From an uncultured Coriobacteriaceae bacterium (GTDB lineage: Bacteria > Actinomycetota > Coriobacteriia > Coriobacteriales > Eggerthellaceae), in NCBI GenBank assembly GCA_900550385.1, contig URRZ01000055.1:1-14425 (forward strand): 14,425 nucleotides of DNA, in the 5' to 3' direction. The position numbers and the translations under genes were made by a program. Below the pieces are notes generated by a model. The model was not told the origin of the DNA, did no database searches, and saw only the letters and a list, made by a program, of their open reading frames with translations. Positions 7,017 through 14,354 of this stretch are shown one piece after another; the stretch's first letter is position 1; each line of letters starts with the position of its first letter.

Positions 7017-7048
7017 TCGTTTGGGATTGACGAGAAGGGGAAGTTGAA

Positions 7049-8188
7049 ATGGATTTCAGCAGGACCGACGAACAGCAGCTCTTGATAGAGAACCTTCACG
7101 AGCTGCTTTCGCAGGTTGCAACCGAGGATTATATCCGCCATTGCTACGAGAACTACGAGTTCCCCGACAAGGTTATGGATGCGCTGCGCGAGAACGGGTT
7201 CTACACGTTGGGAATCCCGGAAGAATACGGCGGAACGCCCATCGACATGGTCACCTACTTCATGGCGATCGAGGAGTTCAGCCGTTTCCTCCCTCCGTGC
7301 GGCTGGCCGCGCGCGGGCTCGTTCAACGAGATGCTCGCTTTGGGCACCGAGGAGCAAAAGCAGATCTGCGCTGACTTGACGAAGCAGGGCAAGATCGCCT
7401 TCTCGTTCTGCATCTCAGAGCCGGGGGCGGGGTCCGACAACAACTCCATGACCACCACGGCGACGCGCAAGGACGGCAAGGTGTACATCAATGGCCAGAA
7501 GACGTTCTGCACGTTCGCCAAAGAGGCGCCGTACATGCTGGTGGCGACGCGCGATCCGGAAGCGGACCCGCGCGCGAACATCACGTTCTGGTTCTTTCCG
7601 AACGATCTGCCCGGCATCACCATCAACCCGATCAATAAGATCGGCTGGCATATGGGCACCTCGTGCGATGTGTTCTTCGACAACGTCGAGATCGACGAGA
7701 AGGACATGGTGGGGCCCGAGGGCAAAGCGTTCCCGCAGTTGAAGAAGAATTTCGAACTGGAGCGCTTGACGAATTGCGCGCAGGTTCTGGGCATGGCGCG
7801 CACCGCGTTCGAGGATGCCGCCGCCTATGCAGCTTCAAGGGAGCAGTTCGGCAAGCCGATCGGATCGTTCCAGCTCATCCAGGAGAAGCTCACGTACATG
7901 GCGATCATGATCGAGAACATGTCGGATCGCCTGTACCACACGGCTTGGCTGTGCGACCAGGGCGAGGACCTGCAGTACGAGTCCGCTTTGGCTAAGCTCT
8001 ATTGCGTCGAATCGGCGTTCAAGGTGATCGACGATGCCATGCAGATCATGGGCGGTATCGGATGGACCGAGGATTGCCGCATCTCGCGGCTGTGGCGCGA
8101 TGTCCGCGCATACCAGTTCACCGATGGCACCAACCAGATCATGGTCCATATTGCCGGACGCAAGATCGTGAAGGCGTTTAAGAAATAG
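7049..8188 (+). CDS. Acyl-CoA dehydrogenase 1 (CaiA-like)
   Basis: This 379-residue FAD enzyme of the acyl-CoA dehydrogenase family would introduce or reduce an alpha-beta double bond in a CoA thioester. Marks in order are TDEQQLL (6-12), GIPEEYGG (55-62), the flavin/substrate loop CISEPGAGSD (121-130), REQFGKPI (264-271) and MQIMGGIGWTEDCRISRLWRD (331-351). At the usual medium-chain base position it has Asp (FTDGT, Asp359), not Glu. It has Glu238-Arg239 in NFELERL, the base position of isovaleryl- and long-chain enzymes. E. coli CaiA, as I recall it, shows the same arrangement (a Glu-Arg pair and no C-terminal Glu) and a similar C-terminus, so a reductase role like crotonobetainyl-CoA reduction is possible. 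It is paired with the MFS gene and closed by a terminator. Confidence 0.92.
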   Translation: MDFSRTDEQQLLIENLHELLSQVATEDYIRHCYENYEFPDKVMDALRENGFYTLGIPEEYGGTPIDMVTYFMAIEEFSRFLPPCGWPRAGSFNEMLALGTEEQKQICADLTKQGKIAFSFCISEPGAGSDNNSMTTTATRKDGKVYINGQKTFCTFAKEAPYMLVATRDPEADPRANITFWFFPNDLPGITINPINKIGWHMGTSCDVFFDNVEIDEKDMVGPEGKAFPQLKKNFELERLTNCAQVLGMARTAFEDAAAYAASREQFGKPIGSFQLIQEKLTYMAIMIENMSDRLYHTAWLCDQGEDLQYESALAKLYCVESAFKVIDDAMQIMGGIGWTEDCRISRLWRDVRAYQFTDGTNQIMVHIAGRKIVKAFKK

Positions 8189-8220
8189 GTATTTCCCGTC
8201 AGATTCATCGCCTTCCAAGA

Positions 8221-8256
8221 GGAAAGGGCTGCGTTTCGGAGAGCGCAGCCCTTTCC
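8221..8256. terminator. Bidirectional terminator between dehydrogenase 1 and tetR
   Basis: A perfect 13-bp stem (8221-8233 pairing with 8244-8256) closes a 10-base loop and is followed by GTTTCCC on the plus strand. It lies 32 bases after the dehydrogenase stop and 38 bases beyond the end of the convergent regulator gene, so it can end both transcripts. Confidence 0.75.
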
Positions 8257-8294
8257 GTTTCCCTAGATGGCTTCGGCGTGGATTCTCAAGTGCG

Positions 8295-8966
8295 TTACAG
8301 CTTCCTGTGAAGGCGAAGCTCTTCGATTTCGTGGCTTAGCGTCTCGTGCACCACGTTGCCCAACAGGCGTATCGTCGGTTCGACGGCATCGCAGGCATGG
8401 TCGAGCGTCATCCTTTCGAGGTCAGATATGAAAGCTTCGGTGAAGAAGCTTGCCAAACGGTCTATGACTGATTGCTTCAGATAGCGCGTGCCGAGCATGA
8501 TCCGGATATCCGCCATCAGGGCAGGCAGGTAAAGCCGGTAAAGGTAGTTTTTAAGCCCGTTACGTTGATCGCAGGTCTGCTCGAATACCTTCCGATAGAA
8601 GGCGCGGTTGCCGTCGATGCATCGTGCGAGCAGCCCGAAGAACTCGGAATTGTCGAATGAACGGATGCCTGTCTTGTTGCGCAGGTAATAGGGAAACGCG
8701 GTTGCGTCGGAGTAGGACGCTTTGCTCGAGGCGTCTTCGAACACCAATTCGCCTGCGTTCGCATGTTCTTCCAGAAGCGTTCCTAGGTCGCGGCGGAATA
8801 TCCACGCAATGAGATCGTTCTTGTCTTCGAAATGGTAGTAGAACGTTTTTCTGTTCATGTTGGAGTCGGCCACGATCTGCGAAACCGTGATCTTTCGTAT
8901 GCTCGATGCGGAGGCCGATGCCAGGAAGGCGCTTGCAAGCACCGCTTTGGTTTGATCGGCTCTCAT
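8295..8966 (-). CDS. TetR/AcrR-family transcriptional regulator
   Basis: This 223-residue protein has an N-terminal helix-turn-helix at about residues 26-46, with SQIVADSNMNRKTFYYHFED (29-48), the classic TetR pattern ending in the FYYHF recognition helix. The rest is an all-helical ligand and dimerisation domain with no family-specific motif that I recognise. The start was chosen because GAGGAG precedes it on the minus strand; the frame is open back to 9065, but the extra 33 residues are cysteine- and proline-rich and lack a ribosome site. It lies between the two acyl-CoA units, convergent to one and divergent from the other. That is the usual arrangement for a local repressor that senses an acyl-CoA or the free acid. 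The ligand is unknown. Confidence 0.9.
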   Translation of the reverse strand: MRADQTKAVLASAFLASASASSIRKITVSQIVADSNMNRKTFYYHFEDKNDLIAWIFRRDLGTLLEEHANAGELVFEDASSKASYSDATAFPYYLRNKTGIRSFDNSEFFGLLARCIDGNRAFYRKVFEQTCDQRNGLKNYLYRLYLPALMADIRIMLGTRYLKQSVIDRLASFFTEAFISDLERMTLDHACDAVEPTIRLLGNVVHETLSHEIEELRLHRKL

Positions 8967-9107
8967 AGGGGCTCCTCTCGAACACGGGGCAACATTGCAG
9001 GGGGGAAATGCGCAACATACCCCATGAAATTGTATTGGGGGACGAGCAATGCAGCATACGGTCAAAACAACGGTTATGTCCGATTTTCATGTGGGCAAAA
9101 CGACTTG

Positions 9108-9129
9108 GGACGAAAGCGCTCGTTTGTCC
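9108..9129. promoter_or_regulatory. Candidate TetR operator between tetR and ligase
   Basis: This 22-bp dyad runs from GGAC to GTCC, with 8 of 11 position pairs complementary about a central GC. It lies 69 bases before the ligase ATG and about 140 bases from the tetR start, so one site could control both directions. It resembles the site at 5507-5528 in length and arms. It was found by eye and was not scored against the genome. Confidence 0.42.
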
Positions 9130-9198
9130 GTGTAACGACATTTCCCCGGGCTTTATCGTGGAATCGAAGGAAGGTCGGGGCAGTAAGGGGTGATATGC

Positions 9199-10740
9199 AT
9201 GGACGGTGTCAGCCGTTGGGAAAACCTTCTTGAGGACCTCTCGCTTTCGGACGCCTGCCGCGAGGCGCTCGTATGCGGTTCCGATCGCATCACCTTCGAG
9301 GAACTGGCGGCGGGCAGCCAAGCGATAGAAGGCTATCTTCGCGAGCAGGGCGTGGAGCGAGGCGATGCGGTGACCACCGTCTTCGGAAACAGCGCTTCGT
9401 TCATCGCGACGTTTTTCGCGCTTCTGCGCATTGGGGCGGTGATAGTTCCGTGCGACACGGCAGTCGGCGCCTCGGTCGTCGAATCGAGGATGTATGCCAC
9501 TTCCTCTGCTTTCGTCATGACGGATGGCGCGGCTAGGGATGATGTGGCCTCTTTTCTCGACGACGGTTTGCAGAGAGCGCCCTCTTTCGCGGAGGGTCGC
9601 AAGGCTTTTTCGGGGATTCGCCTGTACTCTCGAAAGAGGAGAGTGGCGCGTCCCTTGGATTTCCGCGGAGCATGCCTAGTCTGCTTCACCTCGGGTTCGA
9701 CAGGAGATCCCAAAGGCGCCTTGCTCACCGTGTCCAATCTGTTCGAGGCGTCGCAGGCGCTTGCGGAGAGAATCGGTCTTGATAAAGACGATGTCGTGTT
9801 GGCTCCTCTGCCTCTGTCGCACATGTTCGGGATCGTGACCGAGCTGATCATGCCGTTGATCAGTGCTGCAAAGGTCGTCCTTGTGGGGAAGTTCGATGCC
9901 CGTGCCTGCCTGGAGCTGGTGCAGGAAGAGCGGGTGACCGTGCAGAACGGCGTTCCTACCATGCTGTCGCGCGAGTTGGCTTGGTGGAAGGATCATCCGG
10001 ACGAACGGCCCGATCTGTCCTCTTGGAGAACGGGCATCGTAGCCGGGGCGATGGTTCCCCGGGAGCTTATCGTTTCGGCTCAAGAGGAGCTGGGCTGCTC
10101 TCTGGTGATCGCGTACGGGTCCACTGAGACGGTGAACATCTCCTGCGGATTTCCAAGCGATCCTTTGGATGTGAGGTCGCGTTTCGCCGGCATGCCTTCG
10201 GAGGGATCGAGCGTGCGTGTCGTCGATGAAGATGGCATCGATGTCGAACCGGGTCAGCCGGGGGACCTGTATGTGAAGGGTCCGGGCATGATGGCCGGCT
10301 ATTTGGGTGATGGGGCTCGTTCTGACGGTCAAGACGGGATCGATTTGCCGGGTTGGTTTTGGACGGGCGATCGCGCCTGCCTTACCGCAGAGGGCTATCT
10401 GAACATCTGCGGAAGGAAGAAGGATCTGATCATTCGCGGTGGCAACAATGTGGTGCCGGCGAAAGTGGAATCGGCTCTGATATCGCTTGATGAAGTTCTC
10501 GAGGCCTGCGTGGTGGGCGTCCCCGATCCCGATTTAGGCGAAGCGGTGGTCGCTTTCGTGACCGTCGCTCCAAGCGCAACGTTCGATGAGGAGGGGATTC
10601 GCGAACGCTTGAAGAAGCGGATTCCGCGTTTCGCGGTGCCGGATAGGGTCATTCAGCTGGAGCGATTCCCCTATCTGCCAAACGGGAAAGTTGACAAAGT
10701 TTCCCTGAAAGAACGTTTGCGGGAGCATGGACAACGTTAA
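9199..10740 (+). CDS. Acyl-CoA ligase (AMP-forming)
   Basis: This 513-residue member of the ANL superfamily would activate a carboxylic acid to its CoA thioester through an acyl-adenylate, using ATP. The core motifs are complete: FTSGSTGDPKGA (163-174) for ATP phosphates, YGSTET (306-311), the hinge region WFWTGDRACL (386-395) and GRKKDLIIRGGNNVVPAKVE (405-424), and the C-terminal lysine in PNGKVDK (Lys497). The 125-155 stretch before the P-loop is rich in basic residues. The ATG at 9199 is preferred because AAGGGG lies 8 bases before it; a GTG at 9190 overlaps that site. It leads a four-gene unit with the CoA transferase/racemase and two dehydrogenases, as CaiC does in the carnitine pathway. 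The substrate cannot be told from the sequence. Confidence 0.9.
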   Translation: MDGVSRWENLLEDLSLSDACREALVCGSDRITFEELAAGSQAIEGYLREQGVERGDAVTTVFGNSASFIATFFALLRIGAVIVPCDTAVGASVVESRMYATSSAFVMTDGAARDDVASFLDDGLQRAPSFAEGRKAFSGIRLYSRKRRVARPLDFRGACLVCFTSGSTGDPKGALLTVSNLFEASQALAERIGLDKDDVVLAPLPLSHMFGIVTELIMPLISAAKVVLVGKFDARACLELVQEERVTVQNGVPTMLSRELAWWKDHPDERPDLSSWRTGIVAGAMVPRELIVSAQEELGCSLVIAYGSTETVNISCGFPSDPLDVRSRFAGMPSEGSSVRVVDEDGIDVEPGQPGDLYVKGPGMMAGYLGDGARSDGQDGIDLPGWFWTGDRACLTAEGYLNICGRKKDLIIRGGNNVVPAKVESALISLDEVLEACVVGVPDPDLGEAVVAFVTVAPSATFDEEGIRERLKKRIPRFAVPDRVIQLERFPYLPNGKVDKVSLKERLREHGQR

Positions 10741-10811
10741 CGCTCAAACGCATGGGCTCTAACGCCGGCGGCACGGCATGATGAGGCTCGTTTTCATGAG
10801 GAGGTAACCCG

Positions 10812-11879
10812 ATGGCATTGCTCGATGGCATCACGATCGTCGATTTCACCCGGTATTTCCCGGGCCCCTATGCGACGCTGCGTCTCGCGGATTGGGGCGC
10901 GAAGGTAATCAAGGTCGAAGCCCATGAGGGCGAGCCGGGACGTTTCATCAACGAGTATCAGGGCGTCGAAGGGTCGGTATTCCGTTCGGTGAATCGGGGG
11001 AAGCAGGGGTTGTTCGCCAATCTGAAGGATGCGGCAGAGCGTGAACGGGTCGAGAAGATCATCAAGGGCGCAGATGCTGTGATCGAGGGATTCCGCCCGG
11101 GCGTGATGAAGCGCCTCGGCTTGGACTACGAGCGCGTCTCGCAGCTGAAGCCCGACATCGTGTACTGCTCGCTTACCGGCTATGGGCAAACGGGCAGCTA
11201 CGAGAGCCTTTCAGGACATGATCTCAACTACATGGCATTGAGCGGAGTCCTCGATCAACTGAAGGACACCCAGGGCGTTCCCGTGAAACCCATGATCGCG
11301 CTTGCAGATCTGATCGGGGGGATCGCTGCAAGCGAGGCGATCTTGGCGGGGCTGGTCCATCGATCGGTCACCGGGGAAGGGGCCTATTGCGACGTCTCGC
11401 TTGCGGAATCGGCGTTCTGCCTGATGGGGCTTCATGCAACGACCGCTTCCCTAGGGGGCGGGCTCTATGGCGCCATGGACCCCTCCATCGCCTACGCCAT
11501 CTACGAGACGCGCGACGGGCGCTATGTGACGATCGCTGCCATGGAGGACAAATTCTGGCGCAATTTCTGCGACAAGGTGGGCCGCCCCGAACTCTACGAG
11601 GGCAAGAACACTTTGCCCGGCGACGACAACCCCTATTACGTCGCTTTGAAGGAGCTGTTCGCCTCCCGCGACTTTGCCTATTGGAAGGAGTTCGCCAAAA
11701 CCGCGGATTGCTGTTTCGCCCCGGTGCTGACCATCGAGGAGGCAATGGAAGAGACCTCGTTCGCCGAGAGAGGCTTAGTGGAGCGCAGATGGGATGCCGC
11801 CTATGTTGCGACTCATTATCTGGACGGCGCTCCCTTCTTGGAGGGAGACGAACCTTATCCGGCTCTGGACCGAGAGTGA
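10812..11879 (+). CDS. CaiB/BaiF-family CoA transferase or acyl-CoA racemase
   Basis: This 355-residue protein belongs to the class III CoA-transferase fold. The N-terminus, LLDGITIVDFTRYFPGPYA (3-21) with DWGAKVIKVE (27-36), and GFRPGVMKRLGLDY (93-106) are family marks. It also has SGHDLNYMALSGVL (134-147), ALADLIGG (163-170) and MEDKFW (244-249). These supply His136, Asp166 and Glu245, which line up with the His-Asp-Glu set of alpha-methylacyl-CoA racemase (His126, Asp156, Glu241 in the mycobacterial enzyme as I recall it), with the same 30-residue His-Asp spacing. The length also fits racemases (about 360) better than CaiB or formyl-CoA transferase (over 400). It may therefore epimerise a 2-methylacyl-CoA rather than, or besides, transferring CoA. 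A strong AGGAGG precedes the ATG. It starts 71 bases after the ligase. Confidence 0.87.
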   Translation: MALLDGITIVDFTRYFPGPYATLRLADWGAKVIKVEAHEGEPGRFINEYQGVEGSVFRSVNRGKQGLFANLKDAAERERVEKIIKGADAVIEGFRPGVMKRLGLDYERVSQLKPDIVYCSLTGYGQTGSYESLSGHDLNYMALSGVLDQLKDTQGVPVKPMIALADLIGGIAASEAILAGLVHRSVTGEGAYCDVSLAESAFCLMGLHATTASLGGGLYGAMDPSIAYAIYETRDGRYVTIAAMEDKFWRNFCDKVGRPELYEGKNTLPGDDNPYYVALKELFASRDFAYWKEFAKTADCCFAPVLTIEEAMEETSFAERGLVERRWDAAYVATHYLDGAPFLEGDEPYPALDRE

Positions 11880-11936
11880 ATCGGTTGGGGATAGCAAGGA
11901 CTGTTCGGCTGTGGAATTGGATGAAAGGATGTAATC

Positions 11937-13091
11937 ATGGATTTCAAATTGACCGATGAGCAGCAGCTGCTGGTCGAAAGCATCGAGGAATTCGCTGCGC
12001 GGAATTTCACCGAGGAGAAGATCGCGCAGTGGTATGCCGAGGGCAATGTGCCCGACGAGCTCACCAAGGAATACCTCGATACCGGGTTCGGGCTTATGGG
12101 CCTTCCCGAGGAGTACGGCGGTGTGCCGTGCGACAAGCTCACGCTGGGCATCATGACGGAGGCGCTGTTCCATGCGACGGGTTGCATGACCCCCTTCGTC
12201 AGCAACACGCTTGCAATGACCGATATCGTGGAGTTCGGCAACGAAGATCAGATCAAGATGTGCCTGGATTCGTATCGCGAGAACGGTAAGCCCATCTTCT
12301 CGCTCGCCATTTCCGAACCCGGCGCCGGTTCCGACAACATGTCGATGACGAGCGTCACCAAGAAGCAGGCGGACGGCACCTACGTCCTTTCCGGTTCCAA
12401 GACGTGGGTGACCATGGGCGAGCATTTCCCCATGGTGCTCGCCATCGCGAAAGACGAGGATCCGTCGAGGGAGAACAAGAGCATGTCGCTGTGGCTGTTC
12501 TCCAAGGACCTTGAGGGCGTGTCCACTGCCCCGTTGCACAAGATCGGCCAGACCATCATGCCGTTCTGCGAGATGTATTTCGATGACGTGGTGCTCACCG
12601 AGGATATGCGCGTGGGCGAGCCGGGCAGCGGTTTCATGAACCTCATGAAGAACTTCGAGATGGAGCGTTGCCTGATCGCGGCGCAGAGCATCGGCATGGC
12701 TCAGGCCGCCATGGACGATGCCGCTTCCTACGTGAACGATCGCGTGTGCTTCGGCAAGCCCATTTCGAACTATCAGATGATCCAGCTGAAGTTGACCGAG
12801 ATGGAGACGATCCTCCAGAATTCGCGCAACATGCTCTATCGCACGCTGTGGAAACTGGATAACGGCATGTCGGTGCAGGTGGATAGCGCTTTGCTGAAGC
12901 GCTACACTGCAATGAACTGCACGCAGGTGGCTTCCGATGCCTTGCAGATCTTCGGCGGCCTTGGCTACACCACCGAGACGCGCGTCGGAAGGATCTGGGA
13001 GGATTGCCGGGGCAACGAGCTTGCCGGCGGCACCGACGAGATCATGGTGCACATCGCCGGTCGCCAGCTTGCGAAGAGGTATCGGAAGTAG
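11937..13091 (+). CDS. Acyl-CoA dehydrogenase 2
   Basis: This 384-residue FAD-dependent acyl-CoA dehydrogenase begins with TDEQQLLVESIEEFAARNF (6-24). It has GLPEEYGG (55-62), AISEPGAGSD (124-133), RVCFGKPI (269-276) and LQIFGGLGYTTETRVGRIWED (336-356). At the medium-chain base position it has Gly (LAGGT, Gly364). A glutamate is present at the alternative position, Glu243 before Arg244 in NFEMERC. That makes it isovaleryl-type, or CaiA-like, in its active-site layout. AAAGGATG lies upstream of the ATG. The gap from the transferase/racemase is 57 bases and that to dehydrogenase 3 is 27 bases. Its C-terminus is very close to that of dehydrogenase 3, including a shared exact 24-base stretch (13029-13052 and 14217-14240), so the pair probably arose by duplication and could form a mixed oligomer. 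Confidence 0.91.
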   Translation: MDFKLTDEQQLLVESIEEFAARNFTEEKIAQWYAEGNVPDELTKEYLDTGFGLMGLPEEYGGVPCDKLTLGIMTEALFHATGCMTPFVSNTLAMTDIVEFGNEDQIKMCLDSYRENGKPIFSLAISEPGAGSDNMSMTSVTKKQADGTYVLSGSKTWVTMGEHFPMVLAIAKDEDPSRENKSMSLWLFSKDLEGVSTAPLHKIGQTIMPFCEMYFDDVVLTEDMRVGEPGSGFMNLMKNFEMERCLIAAQSIGMAQAAMDDAASYVNDRVCFGKPISNYQMIQLKLTEMETILQNSRNMLYRTLWKLDNGMSVQVDSALLKRYTAMNCTQVASDALQIFGGLGYTTETRVGRIWEDCRGNELAGGTDEIMVHIAGRQLAKRYRK

Positions 13092-13118
13092 CTTCGACTT
13101 TCGAGGGAAGAGGCGGCC

Positions 13119-14282
13119 ATGGAGTACCGGTTGACCGACGAGCAGCGCAAAACGTTGGAGTTGGTGCGGGAATTCGGCGCGAAATACTTTCTGCCAGATG
13201 AGATCAATCGCTGGGAGAAGGAGCAAGGGGTTCCCGACGATGTGGTCCGCGCGTTCGCGAACCTCGATTTCGGCCCCGCCTCTTTGGTGACGAACCGTGC
13301 CAAGCGCGACGACCTGCTGTTCACGATCGCCCTTATCGTGGAAGAGCTCTCGCGCTTGGCAGGTACCATGCTGCCCTTCCAGCTGGATCTGCATAATCTT
13401 TGGACGCTTAGCGAGCTGGCCACGGGCAGCCTGCTCGACATGGTGAAGAGGGAATACGAGCGCACCGGTCGCTTGGTCTTCTCAATCGCGGTGACCGAAC
13501 CTGGTGCAGGGTCGGACTTGCGGAATATGACGACGACTGTCAAGAGGATAGGCGACAAATTCGTCCTCAACGGAAGGAAGACGTTCGTTTGCAATGGGGA
13601 ATTCACCCCGTTCATCCTAGTGGCGGCAGTGGACGAAGAAGCTTCTGAAGGGCAGAAGTACCCGGCGGTCACATTGTGGCTCGTTCCGTACGACTTGGAG
13701 GGCGTGAGGACGTTTCCCATCGAGAAGCGTGCTCAGAGGATGCTTCCGTTTTCCGACATCCTCTTCGAGGACGTCGAGCTTTCGTCCGAGCATTTCGTTG
13801 CGGGAGGCAAGGACGGCTTCAGGCAGTTGCTTCGTTTTTTCGAGGCGGGCAGATGCATCACCTGCGCCTCCTCTTTAGGCATGGCTCAGGCGGCGATGGA
13901 GGATGCGGTGAAGCGTGCGGGGAGCAGGATCGCATTCGGTGTGCCTATTGCCCGGCTCCAGCAGATCGAGCAGATGGTCACCGACATGGAGGTCAAGATC
14001 ATCAACATGCGCAACCTGGTGTACCGGGCGGCGCGCTCGAGGGACGAGAATCGTGAGTCGTCCAGGCTGGACATCGCCCTCATGAAGCGCTATGTTCCGC
14101 GTGCTTCCGTGGAAGTCGCATCGGATGCGATGCAGATCTTCGGCGGCACCGGCTATACCGAGAACGCCCGCGTGTTCAGGATCTGGGAGAATTGTCGAGG
14201 AAACCAGATCGCGGAAGGCACCGACGAGATCATGGTGCACGTTGCCGCGCCCATGCTGGTGCGGAAATACGCTGACGAGTGA
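13119..14282 (+). CDS. Acyl-CoA dehydrogenase 3
   Basis: This 387-residue member of the same family has TEPGAGSD (126-133), RIAFGVPI (270-277) and MQIFGGTGYTENARVFRIWEN (338-358). It carries Glu366 in IAEGT, the medium-chain base position, and has Gly244 before Arg245 (FEAGRC) where its two paralogues have Glu. The PEEYGG motif that both paralogues show near residue 58 is missing; the region reads FGPASLVTNRAKRDD (51-65) instead. It is thus the most diverged of the three and differs in catalytic layout. It should still bind FAD, but its substrate is probably different, or it is the partner subunit of dehydrogenase 2. It is the last gene of the unit and is followed by a strong terminator. A purine tract (GGGAAGAGG) precedes the ATG. 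Confidence 0.9.
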   Translation: MEYRLTDEQRKTLELVREFGAKYFLPDEINRWEKEQGVPDDVVRAFANLDFGPASLVTNRAKRDDLLFTIALIVEELSRLAGTMLPFQLDLHNLWTLSELATGSLLDMVKREYERTGRLVFSIAVTEPGAGSDLRNMTTTVKRIGDKFVLNGRKTFVCNGEFTPFILVAAVDEEASEGQKYPAVTLWLVPYDLEGVRTFPIEKRAQRMLPFSDILFEDVELSSEHFVAGGKDGFRQLLRFFEAGRCITCASSLGMAQAAMEDAVKRAGSRIAFGVPIARLQQIEQMVTDMEVKIINMRNLVYRAARSRDENRESSRLDIALMKRYVPRASVEVASDAMQIFGGTGYTENARVFRIWENCRGNQIAEGTDEIMVHVAAPMLVRKYADE

Positions 14283-14324
14283 CCGCCGAGCGGAGCATCC
14301 CCGTCCTGTTGGATCGTCCTCCCC

Positions 14325-14354
14325 ATCCGGCCCGCTTTGCGGGCCGGATTTTTT
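14325..14354 (+). terminator. Intrinsic terminator of the ligase unit
   Basis: An 11-bp perfect stem (14325-14335 pairing with 14339-14349) closes a TTT loop and runs into six T residues (14349-14354). This is a textbook rho-independent terminator, 42 bases after the stop of dehydrogenase 3. The terminal inverted repeat begins at the very next base. Confidence 0.9.

Noticed and set aside
9190..9198. GTG at 9190 as the ligase start
   Set aside because: It overlaps the AAGGGG ribosome site; the ATG at 9199 has proper spacing.
11775..13394. A 539-codon open frame on the minus strand under the transferase and dehydrogenase genes
   Set aside because: Its translation is rich in His, Leu, Arg and Gly without any fold-like pattern, and it lies antisense to clear enzymes. 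Long antisense frames are expected in GC-rich codon-biased DNA.
7049..14282. Ordinary fatty-acid beta-oxidation operon
   Set aside because: None of the hydratase, hydroxyacyl dehydrogenase, thiolase or ETF genes is present, and the dehydrogenases resemble CaiA more than FadE.
5748..14282. Naming the locus as the carnitine/gamma-butyrobetaine pathway itself
   Set aside because: The carrier is MFS, not a BCCT-type betaine transporter, and the CoA-transferase homologue has racemase-like residues, so carnitine as substrate is not supported.
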